From the NCBI GenBank assembly GCA_002482715.1, contig DLGN01000030.1, positions 1-5,427 of the forward strand: DNA of 5,427 nucleotides, written 5' to 3'. Every line of letters begins with the position of its first letter. Position 1 is the first letter of the stretch. Below the pieces are notes generated by a model that was not told the origin of the DNA, did no database searches, and was given only the letters and a program-made list of their open reading frames with translations. This document shows positions 1 to 5,325 of the stretch, piece after piece. A program made the position numbers and the translations under genes. This DNA is from Oxalobacteraceae bacterium UBA7693 (GTDB lineage Bacteria > Pseudomonadota > Gammaproteobacteria > Burkholderiales > Burkholderiaceae_D).

Positions 1-212
1 TCTTTTTCAACGATATCAGTCACTGCACCCAAACCGCGCGCAAATAATGGCGTGGCTTCTACGATAGGTGTACGCATTTGCTGAAAGCCATAGCTCTTCA
101 ATACCGATTGCACCGTATTTTCAAATAATTCCCAGAGCGCAGCTTGTTCGGGTAGAACATCATTCATCCCTTTAATACCGCTGATCTTTTCTATTTTTTT
201 ATCTTCAGACAT
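1..212 (-). CDS. hisS: Histidine--tRNA ligase, N-terminal part (runs off the left edge)
   Basis: Histidyl-tRNA synthetase is a cytoplasmic class II aminoacyl-tRNA synthetase that joins histidine to tRNA-His using ATP. Only the first 70 codons are present. The ATG at 212 opens a protein beginning MSEDKKIEKISGIKGMNDVL; the KGMND stretch at residues 14-18 matches the conserved R/KGMND near the start of bacterial HisRS. RTPIVEATPLF at about 47-57, followed by RGLG and VTDIVEKE, is the motif 1 region at the dimer interface. The next in-frame ATG lies inside KGMND, so 212 is the only sensible start. A weak GTGGA Shine-Dalgarno-like sequence lies upstream. The gene follows ispG after 67 nt on the same strand, the usual ispG–hisS order, so it is probably co-transcribed, though an internal promoter cannot be excluded. 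The catalytic motifs 2 and 3 and the anticodon-binding domain lie outside the window. Confidence 0.96.
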   Translation of the reverse strand, partial: MSEDKKIEKISGIKGMNDVLPEQAALWELFENTVQSVLKSYGFQQMRTPIVEATPLFARGLGAVTDIVEK

Positions 213-220
213 GCGCTTAT

Positions 221-241
221 TTCCACTTTCAATTCCACTTT
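221..241 (-). repeat. 9-bp direct repeat in the hisS ribosome-binding region
   Basis: The plus-strand nonamer TTCCACTTT occurs at 221-229 and again at 233-241, a 12-nt period. In the hisS mRNA this gives two purine-rich AAAGUGGAA copies. The one nearer the ATG supplies the only Shine-Dalgarno-like sequence (GUGGA). The second copy may be a standby ribosome site or just a small tandem duplication; nothing in the sequence decides between these. Confidence 0.6.
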
Positions 242-279
242 ATTTCCGATTGATTTTCTAAATCTTGACTACAGAATTC

Positions 280-1542
280 TTAGACTTTTGGTGCATAGTT
301 TGTTTGAACATATTCCTGTACGATTTGCTGAAAATCCTGTGCAATATTTTCACCACGCAAAGTCATCGCCTTCACACCATCAATAAATACCGGTGCAGCT
401 GGCGATTCACCAGTACCTGGCAAGCTAATACCGATATGTGCATGTTTTGATTCACCAGGACCATTTACGATACAGCCCATCACCGCGACATTCATACCTT
501 CGACACCTGGATACTGGACTTTCCACGTCGGCATTTGTTCACGCAGATACGATTGAATATCGTCTGCCAACTCTTGAAACACCGTCGAGGTAGTACGTCC
601 ACAACCAGGGCAAGCAATTACCATAGGCATAAACTTGCGCAAGCCCATGGTCTGTAAAATTTCTTGCGCGACAAATACTTCTTTACAACGATCACCACCT
701 GGCTCAGGTGTTAGAGAAATACGAATCGTATCGCCGATACCCTCTTGCAACAGCACCGACAAGGCCGCTGTTGAAGCGACAATACCTTTACTTCCCATAC
801 CTGCTTCAGTCAATCCCAAATGCAAAGGATAATCACAATGCTTGCCAATTTCACGATACACAGAGATCAAATCCTGCACACCAGAAACCTTACACGACAA
901 AATAATTTGATCGCCCGGCAAGCCCAATTCTTCTGCACGATGCGCACTTTCAATCGCGGAAGTAATCAAGGCTTGATACATCACAGTTTGAGCACTGAAA
1001 GGAACAGCGCGTTGGGAGTTCTCATCCATAATACGCGCCAACAATGCCTGATCTAGGCTCCCCCAATTCACACCGATACGCACAGGCTTCTGATGCAAAC
1101 AAGCCATTTCTATCATCTGTGCAAATTGAGTATCGCGCTTCGCACCTTGTCCGACATTGCCTGGATTAATTCTATATTTCGATAATGCTTTTGCACATTC
1201 AGGAAATTCTTTCAACAGACTATGTCCGTTGTAATGAAAGTCGCCTACCAATGGAACATCAACACCCATGCGATCGAGTTGTTCACGGATCGCTGGAACC
1301 GCTTGTGCGGCTTCTGCATTATTCACGGTGATACGAACCAACTCGGAGCCGGCCCGAGCCAATTCTTTAATTTGAATCGCGGTACCTATGGCGTCAGCTG
1401 TATCTGTATTGGTCATCGACTGAATCACAACAGGTGCATTACCACCAACTACGACGATCCGATCTCGATGACGAATTTGCACCGAGCGCGAAGAACGTCT
1501 GGCACTAGAACCGCAAGCAATTTCTTTTAAATCAAGCAACAT
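280..1542 (-). CDS. ispG: 4-hydroxy-3-methylbut-2-en-1-yl diphosphate synthase (IspG/GcpE)
   Basis: IspG converts 2-C-methyl-D-erythritol 2,4-cyclodiphosphate to HMBPP, the penultimate step of the MEP isoprenoid pathway, in the cytoplasm, using a [4Fe-4S] cluster and an electron donor such as flavodoxin or ferredoxin. The TIM-barrel half begins with PVVIQSMTNTDT (about residues 37-48) and includes RINPGNVG (124-131) and HLGLTEAG (241-248). The cluster ligands are visible: C311 and C314 in CPGCGR, C357 in MGCIVNGPGE, and E364. At 420 residues it is longer than E. coli IspG (372). Extra segments include PGGDR near 281-285 and about 11 residues between C314 and C357; this long form is typical of Betaproteobacteria. 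The ATG at 1542 gives a normal N-terminus. It lies 2 nt after the rodZ stop, with only a weak GUGAAG ribosome site inside rodZ, which points to translational coupling. All expected key residues are intact. Confidence 0.97.
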   Translation of the reverse strand: MLLDLKEIACGSSARRSSRSVQIRHRDRIVVVGGNAPVVIQSMTNTDTADAIGTAIQIKELARAGSELVRITVNNAEAAQAVPAIREQLDRMGVDVPLVGDFHYNGHSLLKEFPECAKALSKYRINPGNVGQGAKRDTQFAQMIEMACLHQKPVRIGVNWGSLDQALLARIMDENSQRAVPFSAQTVMYQALITSAIESAHRAEELGLPGDQIILSCKVSGVQDLISVYREIGKHCDYPLHLGLTEAGMGSKGIVASTAALSVLLQEGIGDTIRISLTPEPGGDRCKEVFVAQEILQTMGLRKFMPMVIACPGCGRTTSTVFQELADDIQSYLREQMPTWKVQYPGVEGMNVAVMGCIVNGPGESKHAHIGISLPGTGESPAAPVFIDGVKAMTLRGENIAQDFQQIVQEYVQTNYAPKV

Positions 1543-1544
1543 AT

Positions 1545-2537
1545 TTACTTCACAACGAGATTAGCGACATTATTACCGCGCTCAGAGGATATCGTGAACG
1601 GCGCACCACGCAACACCGCATCTACGCCAGCAGCGTTACCAAGCTTCACATAAAGTGACTGCTTCACACTAAATGCTTCTTCAGTTCCGGCTCTAGCCAA
1701 ATGTGAACTCAAAATAGTTCCTGACTCCGTTTTAACCTGAATCCAAGAATCCTGACGGAACTTCAATACAAACAATTCATTCGCAGGAGGCAGACTCACC
1801 GGCTCAGCGCCAGTAACAGAACTAGCAGCCACAACATCTGTTGTCGCTGCAATGGTTTGTGACGCCGGACTCGCCGCCAAAACTTCTACCGTTTTATCTA
1901 TCGGATTTTGTACAATATTTTGCGCAGCAGGAGCATCTAAATTTGTTATCGCACTTACTTTTTCAGCAGAATTATTGTCCACTGCTGGCTCAACAACAGG
2001 TGATTTCGATGCATCAAGCTCAGGATTGCTCACAGCCTTGTTACCCATGAGCGACTGAAAATTCTTACCGAATTCAGTCGCTTGCAACAACAAAAACAAG
2101 CCAACAATCAGCACTAAAATAATCGCACCAATAATATACCGACGGTTATTATCGTGATTTCCCTGCAATGACAACCTAGAATCAACGAATGGTGTTGACA
2201 ATGCTGGGCGCAGCGCAGCTTCTAACTGAACAGGCTCAACATCCTTAGGCAACAGTGCAACCAAGCCATCAGCTTCAATCTTCAACAACTTCGCATAAGC
2301 ACGGACAAAGCCACGCACGATCACCATTTTAGGCAAGGCTGCAAAATTATCTGATTCTAAAGCGACAATTTGCGCTTGCGAGAGCTTCAATTGGTCTGCT
2401 ACGAATGCAATAGTCCAGTTTTTACTTTGACGAGCCGCTGCTAGTTGCGCTCCTGCTGTCGCAGCAAGATGCACTTGATTCAATTCCACTTTTTCTTCCT
2501 GTGATTCGGTCGCCACAGCTTGCATTGCATCATTCAT
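1545..2537 (-). CDS. rodZ: Cytoskeletal membrane protein RodZ (HTH–TM–DUF4115)
   Basis: RodZ is a bitopic inner-membrane protein that ties MreB filaments to the elongation machinery and maintains rod shape. From the ATG at 2537 the protein has 330 residues. A cytoplasmic helix-turn-helix domain of the Xre-like HTH_25 type lies at about 28-90, including GAQLAAARQSKNWTIAFVA and VRGFVRAYAKLL. A basic NNRR patch precedes one transmembrane helix at about 134-151, consistent with an N-in orientation. A low-complexity Ala/Ser/Thr/Pro/Val periplasmic linker spans about 155-250. A C-terminal beta-rich DUF4115 domain (about 253-330) contains FRQDSWIQVK and VLRGAPFTIS. The frame stays open to a TTG at 2564, but the SD-like AAAGGAG there is only 1 nt away. 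ATG 2537 has AAAGGTG 6 nt upstream and overlaps pilF by 8 nt, so 2537 is preferred. A second in-frame ATG four codons on is possible but less well placed. Confidence 0.94.
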   Translation of the reverse strand: MNDAMQAVATESQEEKVELNQVHLAATAGAQLAAARQSKNWTIAFVADQLKLSQAQIVALESDNFAALPKMVIVRGFVRAYAKLLKIEADGLVALLPKDVEPVQLEAALRPALSTPFVDSRLSLQGNHDNNRRYIIGAIILVLIVGLFLLLQATEFGKNFQSLMGNKAVSNPELDASKSPVVEPAVDNNSAEKVSAITNLDAPAAQNIVQNPIDKTVEVLAASPASQTIAATTDVVAASSVTGAEPVSLPPANELFVLKFRQDSWIQVKTESGTILSSHLARAGTEEAFSVKQSLYVKLGNAAGVDAVLRGAPFTISSERGNNVANLVVK

Positions 2538-3327
2538 TAAAAGCACCTTTTTGAAACAAAGCAAACTCCTTTGAATTTGGATGTCGACGACGTAATTGTG
2601 TCCCTAAGCCCGTCACCGAAGCTTGATCACCAAGTTTGTGATCGATTTTGATCGCGATCCACAACACATCCGCAGCAAAAATTTCTTCTTTTAACACGCG
2701 TTGAATATAAGGTCTGGCTTTCTCAAATTGCGATTTATCGTAGTAAACCTTTGCCAAATTCGCATTCACAGAAGGATTGCCAGGATCAAGCTGAAAGGCC
2801 ATCAAGAAATATTTCTCTGCAGTTGCGATATCTTTCATACGCAGACTACAAACACCTGCACTCATCATTGCCTTTAAGGGCGTTGGATAACTGCGATCCA
2901 TCAAGATTCGATCATACAGCGGCAGAGCCTGCTTTTCTCGACCATTCTGGCAAAGGAACCAAGCGTAGTTATTTCGTATCTCGGAATTAGTAGGCTCCAG
3001 CTTCAATGCATGAAGAAAATTTTCTTCCGCTCGTTGAGGATCACTCATTTCCATTTGTATCAATGCGCGCAAACTATACGCATTCGCAAACTGCGGAGAA
3101 ATTGTAATAACGTTTCTGATCTCTTCCAAAGCAAGCTTGAGTTGCCCTTCTTTAAAATAATCAACAGCAAGCTGCATACGAATTGAAACACGACGCTGCA
3201 AATCTGGATTTTCAGTCGTTACAGTTTCGTCATCAAGAGAATTCGAAGACTTTGTGCTCGAACAAGCCGACAGCAATATCGTACAAAACATCATAAGCAA
3301 TACAAAAGCCGACTGATTCAATTTCAT
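2530..3327 (-). CDS. pilF: Type IV pilus biogenesis/stability lipoprotein PilF (PilW), TPR pilotin
   Basis: PilF/PilW is an outer-membrane lipoprotein with tetratricopeptide repeats; in type IV pilus systems it helps the secretin PilQ localise and assemble. The 265-residue product starts with a lipoprotein signal peptide: K3 is followed by a hydrophobic run at about 7-19 and the lipobox L19-S20-A21-C22, with C22 the likely lipidated residue. Consecutive TPR units fill about 47-250; clear examples include FANAYSLRALIQMEMSDPQR-type and PGNPSVNANLAKVYYDKSQF-type helices. Length is close to that of Pseudomonas PilF. The ATG at 3327 overlaps the rlmN stop (TAATG) and has GGAG 8 nt upstream, so the start is firm. 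Position between rlmN and rodZ is the conserved place for this family in beta- and gammaproteobacteria. It suggests, but does not prove, that the organism makes type IV pili. A generic TPR lipoprotein is the alternative. Confidence 0.92.
   Translation of the reverse strand: MKLNQSAFVLLMMFCTILLSACSSTKSSNSLDDETVTTENPDLQRRVSIRMQLAVDYFKEGQLKLALEEIRNVITISPQFANAYSLRALIQMEMSDPQRAEENFLHALKLEPTNSEIRNNYAWFLCQNGREKQALPLYDRILMDRSYPTPLKAMMSAGVCSLRMKDIATAEKYFLMAFQLDPGNPSVNANLAKVYYDKSQFEKARPYIQRVLKEEIFAADVLWIAIKIDHKLGDQASVTGLGTQLRRRHPNSKEFALFQKGAFNE
2544..2550 (-). promoter_or_regulatory. rodZ: Ribosome-binding site deciding the rodZ start
   Basis: On the minus strand AAAGGTG lies 6 nt before the ATG at 2537 and inside the last codons of pilF. 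It favours the 330-residue RodZ over a 339-residue form from TTG 2564, whose upstream AAAGGAG lies too close to that codon to work as a ribosome site. Ribosomes finishing pilF would be delivered directly to this site. Confidence 0.7.
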
Positions 3328-4481
3328 TATTTTATCTCCGTAATTTTTCCAAAATTTGGACCAAATTTCTTCTGATACTCTGACATTTGCTGCATACGTT
3401 CTTGCACTCGGGTTCTATCCTGCACTTCACCAGCTAGCTGACCACAGGCAGCATCAATATCATCACCGCGCGTTTTTCGCACAGTCGTGACAATACCAGC
3501 GTCCATCAAGATTTGTGCAAACAATTTAATGCGCACATTGGGTGAACGTTTTAAACCGGATTCAGGAAAAGGATTAAACGGGATTAAGTTAAATTTGCAC
3601 GGAACTGTTTTCACCAAAGCCACCAGTTCACGCGCATGCTGATCGGTATCATTTACACCGTCCAACATACAATATTCAAAAGTGATGAAGTCGCGTGGCG
3701 CGAACTCCAAATAACGACGACATGCGTCCATCAATTCATGCAATGGATACTTCTTATTCAATGGCACCAAGCCATCGCGCAACTGATCGTTCGATGCGTG
3801 TAGCGACACTGCCATCGCCACCGGACATTCTTTCGACAGCTTGTCTATCATAGGCACAACGCCACTGGTTGACAAAGTCACACGACGACGTGACAAGCCA
3901 TAGGCATTATCATCCAGCATCAATTTCAATGCGGTGACAGTTGGCTCAAAGTTTAATAGCGGCTCACCCATCCCCATCATCACAACGTTGGTAATTTGGC
4001 GCTCACCTTTAGGGCCAGGCTCTATACCTTTGGTACGGCGCAGTTCAAATTCAGCCATCCACAATTGGCCGATGATTTCACCTACGCTTAAATTACGATT
4101 AAATCCTTGTTTGCCGGTAGAACAAAACCGACAATTGACTGCGCAGCCCGCTTGCGTAGAAATACACAAGGTGCCACGATTTTCTTCTGGGATAAATACG
4201 GTCTCAACCGCATTTCCATTGCCGACATCGACGAGCCACTTACGGGTTCCATCAGTCGACGTGTGATCGCTGATCACTGCTGGCGCGGAAATATGCGCAC
4301 GCCCAGCTAACTTCTCTCGCAATGATTTTGCCAGATCCGTCATTTCATCAAAATTGCTAGCGCCGAATTGGTGTATCCAGCGCTGCAATTGTTTTGCGCG
4401 AAACGGCTTCTCACCCAGCTCGCCGCAATATGCCACGAGTTGTGCAGGATCAAAATCCAATAAGTTGGTGAGTGCCGTCAT
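3327..4481 (-). CDS. rlmN: Dual-specificity 23S rRNA (A2503-C2) / tRNA (A37-C2) methyltransferase RlmN
   Basis: RlmN is a cytoplasmic radical-SAM enzyme that makes 2-methyladenosine at A2503 of 23S rRNA, in the peptidyl-transferase/exit-tunnel region, and at A37 of certain tRNAs. The 384-residue product has the N-terminal RlmN domain (about 1-100, ending VETVFIPEE), the radical-SAM cluster motif C113-x3-C117-x2-C120 in GCAVNCRFCSTGKQGF, and the SAM-binding MGMGEPLLN at 169-177. AVSLHAS is at 224-230 and FNLIPFNPFPES at 297-308. C346 in DIDAACGQL is the probable catalytic cysteine, corresponding to E. coli C355. IDAACGQLA and MGMGEPL separate it from unrelated radical-SAM enzymes, and the absence of any resistance-gene context argues against Cfr. 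The ATG at 4481 has GAGAAG about 7 nt upstream, lying in a short direct repeat. It follows ndk by 103 nt and overlaps pilF by 1 nt. Confidence 0.97.
   Translation of the reverse strand: MTALTNLLDFDPAQLVAYCGELGEKPFRAKQLQRWIHQFGASNFDEMTDLAKSLREKLAGRAHISAPAVISDHTSTDGTRKWLVDVGNGNAVETVFIPEENRGTLCISTQAGCAVNCRFCSTGKQGFNRNLSVGEIIGQLWMAEFELRRTKGIEPGPKGERQITNVVMMGMGEPLLNFEPTVTALKLMLDDNAYGLSRRRVTLSTSGVVPMIDKLSKECPVAMAVSLHASNDQLRDGLVPLNKKYPLHELMDACRRYLEFAPRDFITFEYCMLDGVNDTDQHARELVALVKTVPCKFNLIPFNPFPESGLKRSPNVRIKLFAQILMDAGIVTTVRKTRGDDIDAACGQLAGEVQDRTRVQERMQQMSEYQKKFGPNFGKITEIK
3336..3339 (-). promoter_or_regulatory. pilF: Ribosome-binding site of pilF within the rlmN 3' end
   Basis: GGAG on the minus strand lies 8 nt before the pilF ATG, inside the last codons of rlmN. 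Together with the shared A of TAATG it supports coupled translation of the two genes and fixes the pilF start at 3327. Confidence 0.7.
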
Positions 4482-4505
4482 TTAAATCTTCTCAATTAAA
4501 TCTTC
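4482..4505 (-). repeat. 10-bp direct repeat covering the rlmN ribosome-binding region
   Basis: TTAAATCTTC (plus strand) occurs at 4482-4491 and 4496-4505, a 14-nt period. In the rlmN mRNA this reads GAAGAUUUAA twice, and the copy next to the ATG, with the preceding GA, forms the GAGAAG ribosome site. The first copy therefore carries a second, more distant SD-like sequence. A small tandem duplication is the simplest reading; a role in initiation is only inferred. Confidence 0.6.
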
Positions 4506-4526
4506 GCAGATAAATTTTTCTCGCGC

Positions 4527-4544
4527 CTGAGGCTAACGCCCCAG
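4527..4544 (-). promoter_or_regulatory. RNA hairpin in the ndk–rlmN spacer, not a clear terminator
   Basis: On the minus strand CTGGGGC, loop GTTA, GCCTCAG can form a 7-bp stem with one G·U pair. In plus-strand RNA the same position would be an A·C mismatch, so the stem is better on the operon's transcript. The following bases (GCGCGAGAAAAA) contain no U tract, so it does not look like an intrinsic terminator. It could slow 3'-5' decay of ndk mRNA or mark a processing site and so set the ndk:rlmN ratio; this is inference. Confidence 0.45.
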
Positions 4545-4584
4545 TTAAAACGAATAATTACAAATACATTTACTTCAGTACAGA

Positions 4585-5010
4585 TTAACGTGAATACACG
4601 TTCAATGCTGGGAAGAAGTAAGCGATTTCGTTTGCAGCTGTTTCAGCAGCATCAGAACCGTGAACTGCGTTTGCATCGATAGATTCAGCGAAATCAGCGC
4701 GGATTGTGCCTTTTTCTGCTTTCTTAGGATCCGTTGCGCCCATCAAATCACGATTTGTCAAAATCGCGTTTTCGCCTTCTAATACTTGTACGAAAACTGG
4801 ACCAGAGATCATGAAATCGACCAAATCTTTGAAGAATGGACGTGCAGCGTGCACAGCGTAGAAACCTTCTGCTTCAGCGCGGGACAATTGTGTCAAGCGA
4901 GCTGCAACAACTTTCAAGCCAGCGCCTTCAAAGCGGCTGACGATTTGACCGATAACGTTTTTTGCAACTGCGTCAGGTTTAATGATTGATAATGTACGTT
5001 CGATAGCCAT
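4585..5010 (-). CDS. ndk: Nucleoside diphosphate kinase
   Basis: Ndk transfers the gamma phosphate of ATP to nucleoside and deoxynucleoside diphosphates through a phosphohistidine intermediate, balancing cytoplasmic NTP and dNTP pools. The 141-residue protein has the family length (143 in E. coli). The N-terminal ERTLSIIKPDAV carries the nucleotide-binding K11. FYAVHAARPFF at 50-60 and GATDPKKAEKGTIRADFA at 91-108 follow, and the active-site H117 sits in NAVHGSD. The sequence ends NVYSR. The ATG at 5010 has GGAG 7 nt upstream and matches the usual MAIERTLSIIKPDA start. It lies upstream of rlmN on the same strand, as in many beta- and gammaproteobacteria, and is probably the first gene of the operon, with its promoter in the region shared with the divergent dbpA. 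All catalytic residues are present and nothing is unusual. Confidence 0.98.
   Translation of the reverse strand: MAIERTLSIIKPDAVAKNVIGQIVSRFEGAGLKVVAARLTQLSRAEAEGFYAVHAARPFFKDLVDFMISGPVFVQVLEGENAILTNRDLMGATDPKKAEKGTIRADFAESIDANAVHGSDAAETAANEIAYFFPALNVYSR
4587..4602 (-). promoter_or_regulatory. Hairpin formed by the last codons and stop of ndk
   Basis: AACGTG, loop TATT, CACGTT is a perfect 6-bp inverted repeat made by the codons for NVYSR and the first base of the TAA stop of ndk. No U tract follows, so termination is not indicated. The codons are constrained by a conserved C-terminal protein sequence, and the pairing could be partly accidental. Confidence 0.35.
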
Positions 5011-5059
5011 CTAAAAACTCCAATAAAAAGAAAGGGTTAAGACAAAATTTCAAGAATTC

Positions 5060-5073
5060 ATCTAACCTTAGAT
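5060..5073. promoter_or_regulatory. 14-bp inverted repeat, possible operator at ndk
   Basis: ATCTAACCTTAGAT has 6-bp perfect arms around a CC centre. It overlaps the inner end of the candidate ndk -10 hexamer and covers the expected transcription start, a classic repressor position. I cannot name a regulator for it. Alternatively it would form a short hairpin at the very 5' end of the ndk mRNA. Confidence 0.35.
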
Positions 5074-5080
5074 TTTAGCA
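5072..5080 (-). promoter_or_regulatory. ndk: Candidate extended -10 promoter of ndk
   Basis: On the minus strand TGC-TAAAAT matches an extended sigma-70 -10 element (TAAAAT is 5 of 6 to TATAAT, with TG one base upstream). No good -35 lies 17 bp away, which is tolerated at extended -10 promoters. Transcription would start near 5065, leaving a leader of about 55 nt with the GGAG ribosome site. Confidence 0.45.
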
Positions 5081-5133
5081 CGAAACCACTTCAGCTAGGA
5101 AACATGTCGATTTTCTATTTCTATGAAATTCAC

Positions 5134-5162
5134 ATTAATTTTTCTAACAAATGCTAGGTCAA
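5134..5162 (-). promoter_or_regulatory. ndk: Second candidate sigma-70 promoter for ndk
   Basis: On the minus strand TTGACC (5162-5157; 5 of 6 to TTGACA) is followed after 17 bp by ATTAAT (5139-5134; 4 of 6 to TATAAT). Spacing is ideal but the -10 is weak. A start near 5127 would give a leader of about 117 nt. One of the CTAG tetranucleotides overlaps the -35 box. Confidence 0.35.
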
Positions 5163-5241
5163 TTTCAAAAACACGCCAATACACTTACCAAAGTAACCAA
5201 AAAACAATCAATCACAGCAAAAATTTCACCTAGGAGTATTT

Positions 5242-5272
5242 CTAGAGCACCGCAAACATGGTGCTAGCTAGC
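5242..5272 (+). promoter_or_regulatory. Hairpin-forming segment with palindrome upstream of dbpA
   Basis: AGCACC (5246-5251) and GGTGCT (5260-5265) are 6-bp perfect inverted arms around an 8-nt loop, GCAAACAT. CTAG at 5242-5245 can extend the stem by pairing with CTAG at 5268-5271 across a 2-nt bulge. The right side also contains the 10-bp perfect palindrome GCTAGCTAGC (5263-5272). No U tract follows in either direction, so it is not an intrinsic terminator. It lies 54 nt before the dbpA ATG and could be an operator or a leader RNA structure. Confidence 0.4.
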
Positions 5273-5325
5273 CGCAACTGTTAGACTTCGCGCTTCAATC
5301 TGCATATAGAAATACGAGCAATAAC

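Larger units (their letters stand above)
5011..5325. other. Divergent intergenic region between ndk and dbpA
   Basis: This 315-bp stretch has no convincing ORF. It holds the ndk ribosome site (GGAG at 5021-5018), an inverted repeat abutting a possible ndk -10 box, and a second candidate ndk promoter. It also holds six CTAG tetranucleotides between 5095 and 5271, an A/C-rich, nearly G-free plus strand from about 5161 to 5230, and a hairpin-forming segment before dbpA. I found no good plus-strand -35/-10 pair for dbpA and no intrinsic terminator. Both genes must be controlled from here, so most of the region is presumably promoter and leader DNA. Confidence 0.8.

Noticed and set aside
194..200. 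Run of seven A in the hisS mRNA at codons 5-8 as a programmed slippage site
   Set aside because: Slippage there would only scramble the N-terminus. The run encodes Lys-Lys-Ile in a variable, Lys-rich region, and no downstream frame looks meaningful.
265..450. Short hydrophobic plus-strand frame beginning in the ispG–hisS spacer
   Set aside because: Most of it is antisense to the 3' end of ispG. The apparent hydrophobicity (Leu/Ile/Phe/Cys) follows from the complement, and there is no Shine-Dalgarno sequence.
1222..1530. Plus-strand 102-residue open frame inside ispG
   Set aside because: It lies wholly antisense to a strongly conserved enzyme, has no recognisable domain or good ribosome site, and its composition reads as the complement of ispG codons.
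3934..4266. Plus-strand 110-residue open frame inside rlmN
   Set aside because: It is antisense to the radical-SAM core, shows no family motif, and is best explained as a shadow of rlmN.
4527..4544. Intrinsic terminator after ndk
   Set aside because: The stem is followed by GCGCGAGAAAAA on the transcript strand, with no U tract. Read on the plus strand the stem has a mismatch and there is no gene to terminate.
5242..5271. Mimic of 23S rRNA hairpin 92 for DbpA autoregulation
   Set aside because: The stem AGCACC/GGUGCU and loop GCAAACAU do not resemble the h92 stem-loop with its UGUUC-type loop as I recall it for E. coli.
5281..5310. dbpA sigma-70 promoter using TTAGAC and TATAGA
   Set aside because: The -35 matches at only 2 of 6 positions and the -10 at 4 of 6. 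The implied start would leave a leader of under 10 nt, too short to be convincing.
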